A stretch of 64,000 nt of DNA. Source: Martinezella rhizogenes. Its GTDB lineage: Bacteria; Pseudomonadota; Alphaproteobacteria; Rhizobiales; Rhizobiaceae. Position 1 is the first letter of the stretch. Every line of letters starts with the position of its first letter. The DNA lies in NCBI RefSeq assembly GCF_007002745.1, contig NZ_SGNY01000001.1:558001-622000 (forward strand), written 5' to 3'. A program made the position numbers and the translations under genes. Under the pieces are notes generated by a model. It did no database searches, was not told the DNA's origin, and saw only the letters and a list, made by a program, of their open reading frames with translations. Below, piece by piece: positions 45,597 through 54,523 of the stretch.

Positions 45597-46241
45597 ATGC
45601 CCAAGGTTGTCGTTCGCAATTTCTCCATTTCGCTTGATGGATATGGCGCGGGGCCGGACCAGAGCCTGCAGAACCCACTGGGCGTGAACGGCGAAGAGCT
45701 GCATCAATGGGCCTTCAAGACCCGCACCTTCCGCCGCATGTTCGGCAAGGAAGGCGGCGCGACCGGTACGGATGAGGATTTTTCCGAAAAGAGCTTCGAA
45801 AATATCGGCGCATGGATTTTAGGCCGCAACATGTTCGGTCCCATCCGCGGCGCATGGCCGGATGAAAGCTGGAAAGGCTGGTGGGGCGAGGAACCGCCTT
45901 ATCACGTTCCGGTTTTCGTGCTGACGCACCATCCGCGCCCGTCCCTTGCCATGAAGGGCGGCACGGTGTTCCATTTTGTTACCAACGGCATCGAGGCGGC
46001 CCTAGATGGCGCGCTCGTCGCAGCGAATGGCAAGGATGTCCGCATCGGCGGCGGCGTTTCTACCATCCGGCAATATATGGCCAAAGGCATGATCGATGAA
46101 TTGCATCTGGCGCTGGCGCCGGTGTTTCTCGGCAAGGGCGAAAATCTGTTCGAAGGGCTGGACTTGCCGGCACTCGGTTATCGCTGCACAGGAACGGTGG
46201 CGGGCGAGGGTGCTACCCATCTGATTATCGACCGGGCATGA
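45597..46241 (+). CDS. RibD C-terminal/dihydrofolate-reductase-like family protein
   Basis: 214 residues. Starts with VVVRNFSISLDGYGAG, the DHFR-like strand with the SLDG motif, and continues with AWILGRNMFGPIRG, VFVLTHHPRPS, GGVSTIRQYMAKGMIDELHLALAPVFLGKGENLF, the usual end of RibD-C reductases. It has no deaminase domain and is not in a riboflavin operon. Members reduce small carbonyl substrates in unknown pathways or act as generic NADPH oxidoreductases. Confidence 0.9.
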   Translation: MPKVVVRNFSISLDGYGAGPDQSLQNPLGVNGEELHQWAFKTRTFRRMFGKEGGATGTDEDFSEKSFENIGAWILGRNMFGPIRGAWPDESWKGWWGEEPPYHVPVFVLTHHPRPSLAMKGGTVFHFVTNGIEAALDGALVAANGKDVRIGGGVSTIRQYMAKGMIDELHLALAPVFLGKGENLFEGLDLPALGYRCTGTVAGEGATHLIIDRA

Positions 46242-46310
46242 ATGCTGCGCCGTTAAAGGTATCCCCACCAACATTGCGCAGCGGTTCCTGCGCTGACATT
46301 TCCCTCACTC

Positions 46311-46427
46311 CCTCATTCCTGTGCTTGTCACATGAATCTAGCCGACGCGCGTCTGCGCGGCGAGAGAGTCCTTTTCAGCCCAAGGACTTGGGCTGACTGG
46401 ATTCCTGTGACGAGCACAGGAATGAGG
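46311..46427. repeat. Palindromic intergenic repeat, copy 2
   Basis: Inverted arms (each reading CCTCATTCCTGTGCT inward) flank a core containing CAGCCCAAGGACTTGGGCTG-like and CGACGCGCGTCTGCGCGGCG sequence. Reversed, the core matches the element at 10864-10978 over roughly 55 bases with a few differences. The arms differ in sequence between the two copies, so the core appears to be the mobile or conserved unit. Confidence 0.82.
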
Positions 46428-46486
46428 CAGTGGGAACCAGACACTCCCTATCGGCGAATGGCACGCGTTGCTCTCAATGGCGCTAC

Positions 46487-47908
46487 TCAATTGCGCAGCG
46501 AAATTTCCAGAAGCTCGGTATCAGACAGCGGCTCCACCCAGGCCTCATAGGTGCCGACGGGCGAGAAGCCCATCATCTGGTAAAGTTGTAGCGCGCGCGG
46601 ATGATCGAGCGTATTGGTCGTGACAGTCACCCGTTTCGGATTGTCCTGCCAGGCCGCGTAAAGCGCCTGCAACAGGAACCACTTGCCGACGCCAGCGCCA
46701 ATCGCCTCTTCGAGCAGGCCGAAATAGGAAAGCTCGGTCACCTCGTCGCTCGCCTTGTGCAACTCGAAGAAACCGGCAGGCGCACCGTTCATATAAAGAA
46801 CCGTAACGCTGTTCTTCGGGTCCTTGAGGACGGCTGACAGCTCCGCATCGCTCATGCGCATGCGCTTCTGCCAATGCCAGCGTTTCCCCACCCGCCAGTA
46901 AAGATAGCGATAGAAGTGCAGGGGAATATCGGTGACCCGCATCAGTGCCGTCTGGATGTTGACGGGGATCGGCAAGCTGACCTTCGGCGGCGACGTCATT
47001 TCCAGCTGCGTTACATGCGCCTTCAAAGGCCCATGCGACACAACGGGAACAGGCTCGGCGGGTCCGGTGGCGACAGGCGTGTCTTCCAGCCCGCCCCATT
47101 CCGACCAGGAACCGTCATAGAGCGAATTATCCTGATGGCCGAGCGATTCCAGCGCAAGCGTGATGACGGCGGCGGTAACGCCCGAGCCGCAGCTCGTCAC
47201 CACCGGCTTGCCAAGATCGATGCCCGCATCAGTTACCATCTTGCGGATTGCGGTCAGGTCCTTGAAGTGGCCGTTCTCCGAAAAGGCTGTCGCCGGCAGG
47301 CTGCGCGCGCCGGGCATATGGCCCGACCGCATGCCGGCACGTGGTTCGGCTTCATCACCGGTGAAGCGCCCCGCGCCGCGGGCATCGGCAATCTGTTTTT
47401 CGCCGCTGTCGACAATGCCGCGCATGGTCGATAGCGAAGTCACGCGTTTCTCGTTGAAGTCAGGCGTAAAGGTCGCAGGCTCGATCCCCGGCGTACCGGT
47501 TTCAAGCGGTCGGCCTTCGCGCTTCCAGCCATCAAGGCCGCCATCCAGCACATAGGCCTTGCGCACGCCCATCACCCGCAGCATCCACCAGACGCGCGGT
47601 GCGGAAAAGAAACCGGGGCCATCATAGACCACGATCGTATCATTCTCGCTGAGACCAAGCTCGCCTGCCTCCTGCGCAAAGAATTCCGGCGAGGGCAGGG
47701 AGTGCGGCAGACCGGTGGTGTGATCGGCGATCCTGTCCTGATCGAAGAACACGGCGCCGGGCAGATGGCCGGCCGCGAATTCCTCCGCGCCATTGCGCTT
47801 GTGCGCCGGCAGATACCACGAGGCATCAACGAGACGAAACCGGGCTGTGCCAAGCTGTTTTTCCACCCAGTCCGCCGAAACGACGAAACGGCTCTTATCC
47901 GTGCTCAC
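46487..47908 (-). CDS. sseA: 3-mercaptopyruvate sulfurtransferase fused to a GNAT acetyltransferase
   Basis: 473 residues from a GTG at 47908 (GGGAGAGAC upstream). The first ~280 residues are two rhodanese domains: LVDASWYLPAHKRNGAEEF, then the active loop SCGSGVTA (Cys240) and SWSEWGGLED. They transfer sulfur from mercaptopyruvate to acceptors such as cyanide or thioredoxin. After a ~45-residue linker comes a GNAT domain (FELHKASDEVTELSYFGLLEEAIGAGVGKWFLLQAL, then NTLDHPRALQLYQMMGF). No stop separates them, and the internal ATG at 46999 lacks a ribosome site. In most genomes I remember these as separate proteins. Third gene of the cysK-alaX-sseA run. Confidence 0.88.
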   Translation of the reverse strand: MSTDKSRFVVSADWVEKQLGTARFRLVDASWYLPAHKRNGAEEFAAGHLPGAVFFDQDRIADHTTGLPHSLPSPEFFAQEAGELGLSENDTIVVYDGPGFFSAPRVWWMLRVMGVRKAYVLDGGLDGWKREGRPLETGTPGIEPATFTPDFNEKRVTSLSTMRGIVDSGEKQIADARGAGRFTGDEAEPRAGMRSGHMPGARSLPATAFSENGHFKDLTAIRKMVTDAGIDLGKPVVTSCGSGVTAAVITLALESLGHQDNSLYDGSWSEWGGLEDTPVATGPAEPVPVVSHGPLKAHVTQLEMTSPPKVSLPIPVNIQTALMRVTDIPLHFYRYLYWRVGKRWHWQKRMRMSDAELSAVLKDPKNSVTVLYMNGAPAGFFELHKASDEVTELSYFGLLEEAIGAGVGKWFLLQALYAAWQDNPKRVTVTTNTLDHPRALQLYQMMGFSPVGTYEAWVEPLSDTELLEISLRN

Positions 47909-47924
47909 GATGTCTCTCCCGATC

Positions 47925-48662
47925 TCAGGCAACAGCTTCAGGCGCGCCGAAACGAATGCGGAACCGCCTGTTCTCCTTGCCCTTCTTTTCTATCTTGGCA
48001 ATGTGAATATCGCCCACTTCCTGCGTTTCGGAAACATGGGTGCCGCCGCAGGGCTGGCTGTCGATGCTGGAATTTTCGCCGATGCAGACGAGGCTGACGC
48101 GGCCGAGGCCCATCGGCGGCCGCACATTCTTGGATTTGACGATGCCCGGATTGGCAGCCAACTCCTCGTCGGTAATCCATTGCAGAAAGACGGGGTGGTT
48201 GGCTTTCACCAGCTCCATCAGCTTCGCAGTCACCTCATCCTTGTCGATGGTCTCGGACATGTCGAAATCAACACGCGATTCTTCCTCGCCGACGGCAGCG
48301 CCGGTGATTGGCCACTGGCAGACGACGGAGAGCAGATGGCAGGCCGTGTGCATGCGCATCAGCTTGTAGCGGCGTGGCCAGTCCACATGCAGGGTCAGCT
48401 TCTCGCCAACGTCGGGAGAAGGCTGGCCTTCGAGCGGCACATGGATGATGACGCTCTTGTCTGCACCGTTCTTGGTGACGCCGAGGTCGATGCGCGCACC
48501 ATCCGCCCGCTCGAGAAACCCGCTATCGCCCGGCTGGCCGCCGGAGGTGGCATAAAAGCAGGTCTGGTCGAATTCTATGCCGCCATCCTCATGCACCGCC
48601 GTGACGATTGCTTCTACGGTTGAGAGATAAAAATCGTCACGGAACAGGGCATTCACAGGCAT
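47925..48662 (-). CDS. Trans-acting alanyl-tRNA editing hydrolase (AlaX type)
   Basis: 245 residues. The zinc site motifs are MHTACHLL (HxxxH) and SQPCGGTHVSETQEVG (CxxxH), both from the editing domain of alanyl-tRNA synthetase; the ATSGGQPGDSGFL segment is the usual AlaX N-terminus. It clears Ser-tRNA(Ala) (or Gly-tRNA) made by error. It lies 12 bp after cysK and 16 bp before sseA, so an operon with cysteine metabolism is likely; the family also includes misacylation editors for other amino acids. Confidence 0.92.
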   Translation of the reverse strand: MPVNALFRDDFYLSTVEAIVTAVHEDGGIEFDQTCFYATSGGQPGDSGFLERADGARIDLGVTKNGADKSVIIHVPLEGQPSPDVGEKLTLHVDWPRRYKLMRMHTACHLLSVVCQWPITGAAVGEEESRVDFDMSETIDKDEVTAKLMELVKANHPVFLQWITDEELAANPGIVKSKNVRPPMGLGRVSLVCIGENSSIDSQPCGGTHVSETQEVGDIHIAKIEKKGKENRRFRIRFGAPEAVA

Positions 48663-48674
48663 TTCGGCATGTCC

Positions 48675-49712
48675 TCAAACGGTTTCGTACGGAACCGCAA
48701 TCTCGCTTTTCGTCGCCAGCCATTGCGGAATCGGCAGCCCCTTGGAGCGCAGGAAATCCGGATTGAACAGCTTCGACTGATAACGATTGCCGTAATCGCA
48801 TAGTATCGTCACGATTGTATGCCCCGGACCAAGCTCGCGGGCAAGGCGGATTGCGCCGGCAATGTTGATGCCGGAAGAACCGCCGAGGCAAAGCCCTTCC
48901 TTCGTAACGAGATCGAACAGCACCGGCAGCGCTTCCGCATCCGAGACCCGATAGGAAAAGTCCGGCGTAAAACCTTCCAGATTGGCGGTGATGCGGCCCT
49001 GCCCAATGCCCTCGGTAATGGAAGAACCTTCGGACTTCAGGACTCCGTGCTTGTAGAATTCGTAAAGGGCCGCACCTTCAGGGTCGGCAAGGCCGATCTT
49101 GATGTCAGGGTTGAAATCGCGCAGGCCATCGGCCACGCCCGCCAGCGTTCCGCCTGAACCGACCGAGCATATGAAACCATCGACCTTGCCATCCGTCTGG
49201 TCCCAGATTTCCGGGGCGGTGGTTTCGATATGGGCCTGACGGTTGGCGATATTGTCGAACTGGTTGGCCCAGATCGCGCCGTTCTCATCGGTCGCGGCAA
49301 GCTGTTTCGCCAGCCGGCCGGAAACCTTCACGTAATTGTTCGGGTTGGAATAGGGGGCGGCCGGAACTTCGACCAGCTTGGCGCCAAGAAGTTTCAGCGC
49401 ATCCTTTTTTTCCTGGCTCTGGGTCTCGGGAATGACGATGACCGTCTTGTAGCCGAGCATATTGGCGACCAGCGACAGGCCGATGCCGGTATTGCCCGCC
49501 GTGCCTTCCACGATTGTGCCGCCCGGCCGCAGCTGTCCGCGCCGTTCGGCATCGCGGATGATGTAGAGCGCGGCGCGATCTTTCACCGACTGGCCGGGAT
49601 TGAGGAATTCCGCCTTGCCGAGGATTTCGCAGCCCGTCGCTTCAGAAGCGGCTTTCAGACGGATGAGTGGCGTGTTGCCGATAGCACTGAGCGCAGAGGG
49701 ATGAATGGTCAT
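48675..49712 (-). CDS. cysK: Cysteine synthase (O-acetylserine sulfhydrylase)
   Basis: 345 residues, slightly longer than CysK of E. coli. PLP lysine in LNPGQSVKDRAALYII, substrate loop EGTAGNTGIGLSLVA, phosphate loop SVGSGGTLAGVADGL and C-terminal GLCLGGSSGINIAGAI are present. Makes cysteine from O-acetylserine and sulfide. It is the promoter-proximal gene of a minus-strand set with alaX and sseA, all touching cysteine or its misuse. It is related to the longer CysK2-like branch, so other sulfur donors are possible. Confidence 0.93.
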   Translation of the reverse strand: MTIHPSALSAIGNTPLIRLKAASEATGCEILGKAEFLNPGQSVKDRAALYIIRDAERRGQLRPGGTIVEGTAGNTGIGLSLVANMLGYKTVIVIPETQSQEKKDALKLLGAKLVEVPAAPYSNPNNYVKVSGRLAKQLAATDENGAIWANQFDNIANRQAHIETTAPEIWDQTDGKVDGFICSVGSGGTLAGVADGLRDFNPDIKIGLADPEGAALYEFYKHGVLKSEGSSITEGIGQGRITANLEGFTPDFSYRVSDAEALPVLFDLVTKEGLCLGGSSGINIAGAIRLARELGPGHTIVTILCDYGNRYQSKLFNPDFLRSKGLPIPQWLATKSEIAVPYETV

Positions 49713-49834
49713 GATTGAGCCTTCTTGTCTGAGCGGAAATTAGGTGCCGTTATGTCCCGTTACAACCGCCTTTAGGCAAGAAATTATCTTCCCGGCTTTG
49801 GCTTCGCCACGCAAAATTTTGCCGATACCCAGTT

Positions 49835-51274
49835 TTATGCGTTGTTCTTCACCGCAACATAGGCCGCAAGCGCTCTTTCCCGCGCCTTTGCATGGTCGAC
49901 GATTGGCAGCGGATAGGTTTCACCAAGCGTGATACCCGCTTTTTTCAACACGTCTTTCGGCGCTTCGAACGGCTTGTGGATGTATTTCCGCTCGAGCTTT
50001 TCCAGCTCCGGTACGAAGTGGCGCACATAGTCGCCATCACCGTCGAATTTCTCGCCCTGCAGGATGGGGTTGAAGATGCGGAAGAATGGCGAGGCATCCG
50101 CCCCGGAACCCGCCACCCATTGCCAGTTGGCGGCGTTGGAGGCCGGATCGGCATCGACAAGCGTATCGCGGAACCATTTCTCGCCTTTCCGCCAGTCGAT
50201 CAGCAGATGTTTGATGAGGAAGGAGGCCACGATCATACGCACCCGGTTGTGCATGGTGCCGTGCTGCCACAATTGTCGCATGCCGGCATCGACGATGGGA
50301 TAACCCGTCATGCCGCGCGTCCAGGCCTTGAAGGATTTCTCATCGTCCCGCCAGCCGAAGGCGTCGAAACTGTCGTTCCAGTTTTTCTCGTCCAGTTCAG
50401 GGAAATGAAACAGCAGGTGATAGCAGAATTCCCGCCAGGCGATTTCCTTGCGAAAACGGCTGATATCGTTTGAGGCGAGGTGGCGGGAAAGCCCCTTCGT
50501 CGCGTGCCAGACGGTGGCGGGCGATATTTCCCCCAAGGCCAGATGCGGCGAGAGCATCGAGGTCGCGTCCTTTGCCGGAAAATCGCGGCCTTCTTCATAG
50601 CCTTTCAGGGCGCCATCGATGAAGTCGTCGAGTTTCTCCTGCGCGCCGTCTTCGCCGGGCGCCCAGATATCGCTGAAGTGCTTCGCCCAGTCCGGCCTGA
50701 CGGGCAGCAGCTTCCAGCCATCAAGCTTTTCCGATGTCGGCCATGTCTTCGGTGCCTTCAGGCTCTCTGGCGCCTCCGCCGGGGCATGCGGCTCCTCGCC
50801 ACCCTCCAGTGCCCGCCAGAAGGGCGTATAGACCCGGTAGGGGCCGCCGGATTTCGTCTTCAACCGCGAGGGTTCGTGCAGAAGATGGCCGGAAAAGCTG
50901 CGAACCGTCAGACCATCGTCGCGAAGCTTCTGTTTCAACGCCCTGTCCGTGGCCATGCCGGCCGGATCATACCGGCGGTTCCAGAATACCGAGTCTGCGC
51001 CGGTTTCCGATATCAGCTTCCGCAGTATCTTTTCGGCATCACCGCTTAAAAGCAGAAGGCTGCTGCCGGTTTTTTCCAGCGCGGCGGAAAGCGCGGCAAG
51101 CGAATGGTGAAGCCACCACTCCTGCGCACCGCCCAGCGGGCCAGAGGACTTTTCCCTGACGTAGACGGGGATGATGGGGCCGCCGTGGTCCACAGCTGCG
51201 AGGAGGGCAAGATTGTCCGAAAGGCGCAGATCCCTGCGGAACCAGACGATGACGGGGGAGGCTGTTGTCGGCAT
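49835..51274 (-). CDS. phrA: Class III CPD photolyase
   Basis: Repairs UV cyclobutane pyrimidine dimers using blue light. 479 residues, the length of Agrobacterium PhrA. N-terminal alpha/beta domain (SPVIVWFRRDLRLSDNLALLAAV), then a linker and the FAD domain with TSMLSPHLALGEISPATVWHA, the FRKEIAWREFCYHLLFHFP stretch, GYPIVDAGMRQLWQHGTMHNR and RMIVASFLIKHLLIDWRKGEKWF. These match what I recall of A. tumefaciens PhrA, whose structure shows FAD and an antenna folate. ogt lies 0.6 kb away on the other strand. Confidence 0.95.
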   Translation of the reverse strand: MPTTASPVIVWFRRDLRLSDNLALLAAVDHGGPIIPVYVREKSSGPLGGAQEWWLHHSLAALSAALEKTGSSLLLLSGDAEKILRKLISETGADSVFWNRRYDPAGMATDRALKQKLRDDGLTVRSFSGHLLHEPSRLKTKSGGPYRVYTPFWRALEGGEEPHAPAEAPESLKAPKTWPTSEKLDGWKLLPVRPDWAKHFSDIWAPGEDGAQEKLDDFIDGALKGYEEGRDFPAKDATSMLSPHLALGEISPATVWHATKGLSRHLASNDISRFRKEIAWREFCYHLLFHFPELDEKNWNDSFDAFGWRDDEKSFKAWTRGMTGYPIVDAGMRQLWQHGTMHNRVRMIVASFLIKHLLIDWRKGEKWFRDTLVDADPASNAANWQWVAGSGADASPFFRIFNPILQGEKFDGDGDYVRHFVPELEKLERKYIHKPFEAPKDVLKKAGITLGETYPLPIVDHAKARERALAAYVAVKNNA

Positions 51275-51447
51275 GAAAGAACCCGGTTCACTTCCGCTTG
51301 AACGAGTGTTGAAACGCTTTGTTCCGCAAATCGGCTAGAATGGAAAGATGGGGCACATGGTTTCTCGAGGGTTATTTTTTCGCTCTTGAAACAGCAGGTG
51401 AAGGGAACCAACTGGAGGAGCCGGCGTTTGTCGCGGGTTAATAGAGC

Positions 51448-51744
51448 ATGGAAGTGCAATCAATGTTGCTGAAAGACGTTAAGTGGGAAAAGCCCGTTAC
51501 CATTTCCCTTGAAAACGGTGCGCCCCGAATTTTCAACGGCGTTTACGAAGCCTTCGATTTTCTGCAGCACGAATGGCCAGAACGCGGCGACAAGGCGCAT
51601 GAGCAGGCGCTTCGTCTGTGCCGCGCCTCGCTGATGGGTGATGTGGCGGGTGAAATCGCCCGCACGGCCTTCGTTGCGGCCAGCCGGCAGGCGCAATGCC
51701 TGATGGAGGACAGGGCGGAGACGCAGAATAAAATCGCATCCTGA
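51448..51744 (+). CDS. DUF982-family protein
   Basis: 98 residues (93 if the ATG at 51463 is used; neither start has a strong ribosome site). The domain is the rhizobial DUF982: WEKPVTISLENGAPRIFNGVYEAFDFLQHEWPERGDKAHEQALRLCRASLMGDVAGEIARTAFVAAS, split about residues 13-80. The protein family is greatly expanded in Rhizobiaceae and its function is unknown. Ended by a strong terminator. Confidence 0.85.
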   Translation: MEVQSMLLKDVKWEKPVTISLENGAPRIFNGVYEAFDFLQHEWPERGDKAHEQALRLCRASLMGDVAGEIARTAFVAASRQAQCLMEDRAETQNKIAS

Positions 51745-51769
51745 GCTGTTTTTCAGGACTGGCATGGAA

Positions 51770-51806
51770 AAGGCCACCCGCCGAACCGGGTGGCCTTGTT
51801 TTTTTT
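51770..51806 (+). terminator. Strong intrinsic terminator after the DUF982 gene
   Basis: A perfect 11-bp stem AAGGCCACCCG/CGGGTGGCCTT with a 6-base loop, then a G and a run of eight or nine T residues. Confidence 0.93.
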
Positions 51807-51870
51807 GAAGATCAGGAAACGGGTTGTTTCGGACGCAGGATATGGCATCGTGTGCGCCCGAAGCGGATGA

Positions 51871-52437
51871 ATGAATGCGATGACCAACCACTACGGCTAT
51901 ATTGTTTTTCCAACCGCGCTTGGCCATTGCGGCCTTGCATGGGCGGGGCGCGGCATCGCCCGTCTGCAATTGCCCGCTGCTGATGCAGGGGAAACCGAAA
52001 AGCTTCTCCTTAAACGCGTTCCGTCGTCCGCGATTGCGGTTCCCGATACACGCACGCGTGAGGTGATCGCGATGATCACCCGCTATTTCGCTGGTGAGGC
52101 GATCGATTTTACCCCCGTCGAACTGGATCTCTCCGGGCAGGAGCGGTTTTTTCTCGATGTCTACGATGTTGCGCGCCAGATCGGCTGGGGCCGCACGACG
52201 ACCTATGGCGGTATCGTGAAGGATCTCGGCCTAGGCATGGAAAAGGCCCGCGATGTCGGGCAGGCGATGGCGAAAAATCCGGTGCCGCTCATCATTCCCT
52301 GCCACCGCGTTCTGGCGGCTGGCGGCCGGCTGGGCGGCTTCTCCGCGCCGGGCGGAACCACCACCAAATTGCGCATGCTGGATCTCGAAAATGCCGGTCG
52401 CAGCCGCGCCGATGAGGCGCAGGGCAGCCTGTTTTAA
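51871..52437 (+). CDS. ogt: Methylated-DNA-protein cysteine methyltransferase
   Basis: 188 residues. It shows the Ogt/Ada C-terminal domain: FFLDVYDVARQIGWGRTTTYGGIVKDLG (helix-turn-helix), then the active site IIPCHRVLAAGGRLGGFSAPGG with acceptor Cys144. Removes O6-alkyl groups from guanine by irreversible self-alkylation. The N-terminal part is the usual pseudo-RNase H fold. Two DNA-repair genes (phrA, ogt) lie close together but on opposite strands. Confidence 0.95.
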   Translation: MNAMTNHYGYIVFPTALGHCGLAWAGRGIARLQLPAADAGETEKLLLKRVPSSAIAVPDTRTREVIAMITRYFAGEAIDFTPVELDLSGQERFFLDVYDVARQIGWGRTTTYGGIVKDLGLGMEKARDVGQAMAKNPVPLIIPCHRVLAAGGRLGGFSAPGGTTTKLRMLDLENAGRSRADEAQGSLF

Positions 52438-52550
52438 AGCAATGACAGATCAGGCCGCATGAATAGGCGTCTGATTTCTGCCCATTTCTCGTCAAATTGT
52501 CGCTAAATTGTCACAATACACGGACGCCCTCCAACATAAGGGCGAGACGT

Positions 52551-52994
52551 TTGAGAGTATCCGCGTTAATTCTATCTGCTGCCTTGGCTTTTACAGTCGC
52601 GGCGCCGGCCTCTGCCGGCATGCTGAACCAGGCAGAAAAATACACCGGGCTGCATGAGTCCAAGAACAATAAGAGTCTGAAGAATATTCTTGGGGCAAAT
52701 CCCCGCAGCACCCCCTGGTGTGGCCTCTTCCTGCATGCCGTCGCCAGCAAGGCCGGCCGGCAGTCGCCGAAATCCTACGGGTTTGCGAAGTCCTGGACGT
52801 CTTTCGGTTACGCCGTTCCCGTCGGCCAGGCCAAGCCCGGCGATATCGTCGTCATCCGCAACGGTCGCGGTTATCACGCCGGAATTCTGAAGAGCATGAG
52901 CGGCAAGACCGCCCAGATCCTCGGCGGTAACCAGTCTGGCCGGGTGCAGGTATCGAATTTCAACCGCAAGGCCATCGTTTCCGTTCGCCGTTGA
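52551..52994 (+). CDS. Exported TIGR02594-type cysteine peptidase-like protein
   Basis: 147 residues. The start is a TTG at 52551 after AAGGGCGAG; the first ~22 residues form a signal peptide ending APASA. The domain follows the TIGR02594/NlpC-CHAP pattern, with TPWCGLFLHAV (Cys57) and GRGYHAGILKS (His109) as the likely catalytic pair, plus SWTSFGY and GDIVVI. A murein hydrolase role is likely but not certain. Ended by the hairpin at 53020. Confidence 0.82.
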   Translation: MRVSALILSAALAFTVAAPASAGMLNQAEKYTGLHESKNNKSLKNILGANPRSTPWCGLFLHAVASKAGRQSPKSYGFAKSWTSFGYAVPVGQAKPGDIVVIRNGRGYHAGILKSMSGKTAQILGGNQSGRVQVSNFNRKAIVSVRR

Positions 52995-53019
52995 AGACCA
53001 CACAGCACATATTCTTATA

Positions 53020-53041
53020 AAGGCGGGCCATGACCCGCCTT
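53020..53041. terminator. Terminator between convergent genes
   Basis: AAGGCGGG-(6)-CCCGCCTT, an 8-bp perfect stem 25 bp after the TIGR02594 gene and 16 bp from the end of the convergent 79-aa gene; A/T flanks suit both directions. Confidence 0.75.
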
Positions 53042-53057
53042 ATCCATTTCAAGGGGC

Positions 53058-53297
53058 CTATGGCTGCTCCCTGGTGCCGGGTGCGGCATTGCGCTGGTCA
53101 TCATCCTCAAGGTCGGTGGCAACGATAAAGGCGTCCTCATGCTGGCGGGCTGCCTGCCGACGGGCGCGCAGGCTCATTGTCTCATCCGGATAAATCTCAC
53201 CGTCTTTCGATTTGAGCTCGCTGTCGGTTTCGAAACGCGCCACATCCTCGTCGCGAATATCGAGCGGTTCGTTCTTCGGCTTTTTCGGGGTGCTCAT
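53058..53297 (-). CDS. Small acidic hypothetical protein
   Basis: 79 residues from the ATG at 53297 with AGGAG upstream; a longer reading to 53438 is open but lacks a ribosome site and has a proline/cysteine-poor character unlike coding sequence. Very charged: PLDIRDEDVARFETDSELKSKDGEIYPDETMSLRARRQAARQ. No recognised domain. It is soluble and probably partly disordered. Confidence 0.65.
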   Translation of the reverse strand: MSTPKKPKNEPLDIRDEDVARFETDSELKSKDGEIYPDETMSLRARRQAARQHEDAFIVATDLEDDDQRNAAPGTREQP

Positions 53298-53349
53298 TGA
53301 GTAATTCTCCTGCGGGGTTTCCGCGGGGCAAACGATCCCGCATCCATGA

Positions 53350-53889
<540 letters not shown>

Positions 53890-53989
53890 TTACTGGAAGG
53901 CCCGCCAGTCAGGAGGGCGCAAAATGCCACGAACCGGATTGGGCGAATGCAGCTGCACTTCGCTCTTCAAAACACGTTTTTGAGAGAAA

Positions 53990-54064
53990 TGGCTCCCCGG
54001 GCCGGATTCGAACCGGCGACCTGTCGATTAACAGTCGAATGCTCTACCGCTGAGCTACCAGGGA
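53990..54064 (-). tRNA. tRNA-Asn (GTT anticodon)
   Basis: 75 nt including CCA. Acceptor TCCCTGG/CCGGGGA with discriminator G, anticodon stem TCGAC/GTCGA-type with loop giving GTT, D arm GCTCAGCGGTAGAGC and T arm GGTTCGAATCC. The 5' end reads TCCCTGGTAGC. Confidence 0.96.
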
Positions 54065-54240
54065 ACGTGCGCTGCTTGGCGCGGTGTGAGCGGGGTAATA
54101 CAAATGCTTTTCCGATTTGCCAAGCGGTTTTTTCAAAAAAAACGCATTCCTCTTGTTTTATCCCTCTGAAGCCCCGATTTTCCGGGCTTATCGACGTTCA
54201 AAAAATTATCCACAGGCCAGACGCTGAAGGGCAGGATGGA

Positions 54241-54519
54241 ATGAAATTCGGAATGAACCACAAGACGGGTCGCCTCCATGTCGGAAAATGGAGCCTTGCC
54301 ATGCCGCGTTCGCGGGTTGGCAGGATCGCTACCGGCTCCGCTCTGGTGGTTGGCGGAACGTTGGGGTTTTTGCCCGTTCTCGGTTTCTGGATGATTCCGC
54401 TCGGTCTTGTCGTACTTTCGCACGATCTGCCGGCGGTGCGCCGCAGGCGGCGAAGGCTCGCGGTCTGGTGGGCATCGCGGCAGAACGGCCGCGAGGCCCG
54501 TCGCAACAGGGGTCAGTAG
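54241..54519 (+). CDS. Small PGPGW-like inner-membrane protein
   Basis: 92 residues from the ATG at 54241. A basic N-terminus, a hydrophobic hairpin (IATGSALVVGGTLGFLPVLGFWMIPLGLVVLSHDLP) and a very basic tail (RRRRRRLAVWWASRQNGREARR). The spacing resembles PGPGW-family proteins but the PGPGW motif itself is missing. Probably two membrane segments with a cytoplasmic positively charged tail. Its stop is 4 bp from the end of the convergent exoD-like gene. Confidence 0.65.
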   Translation: MKFGMNHKTGRLHVGKWSLAMPRSRVGRIATGSALVVGGTLGFLPVLGFWMIPLGLVVLSHDLPAVRRRRRRLAVWWASRQNGREARRNRGQ

Positions 54520-54523
54520 GCGT

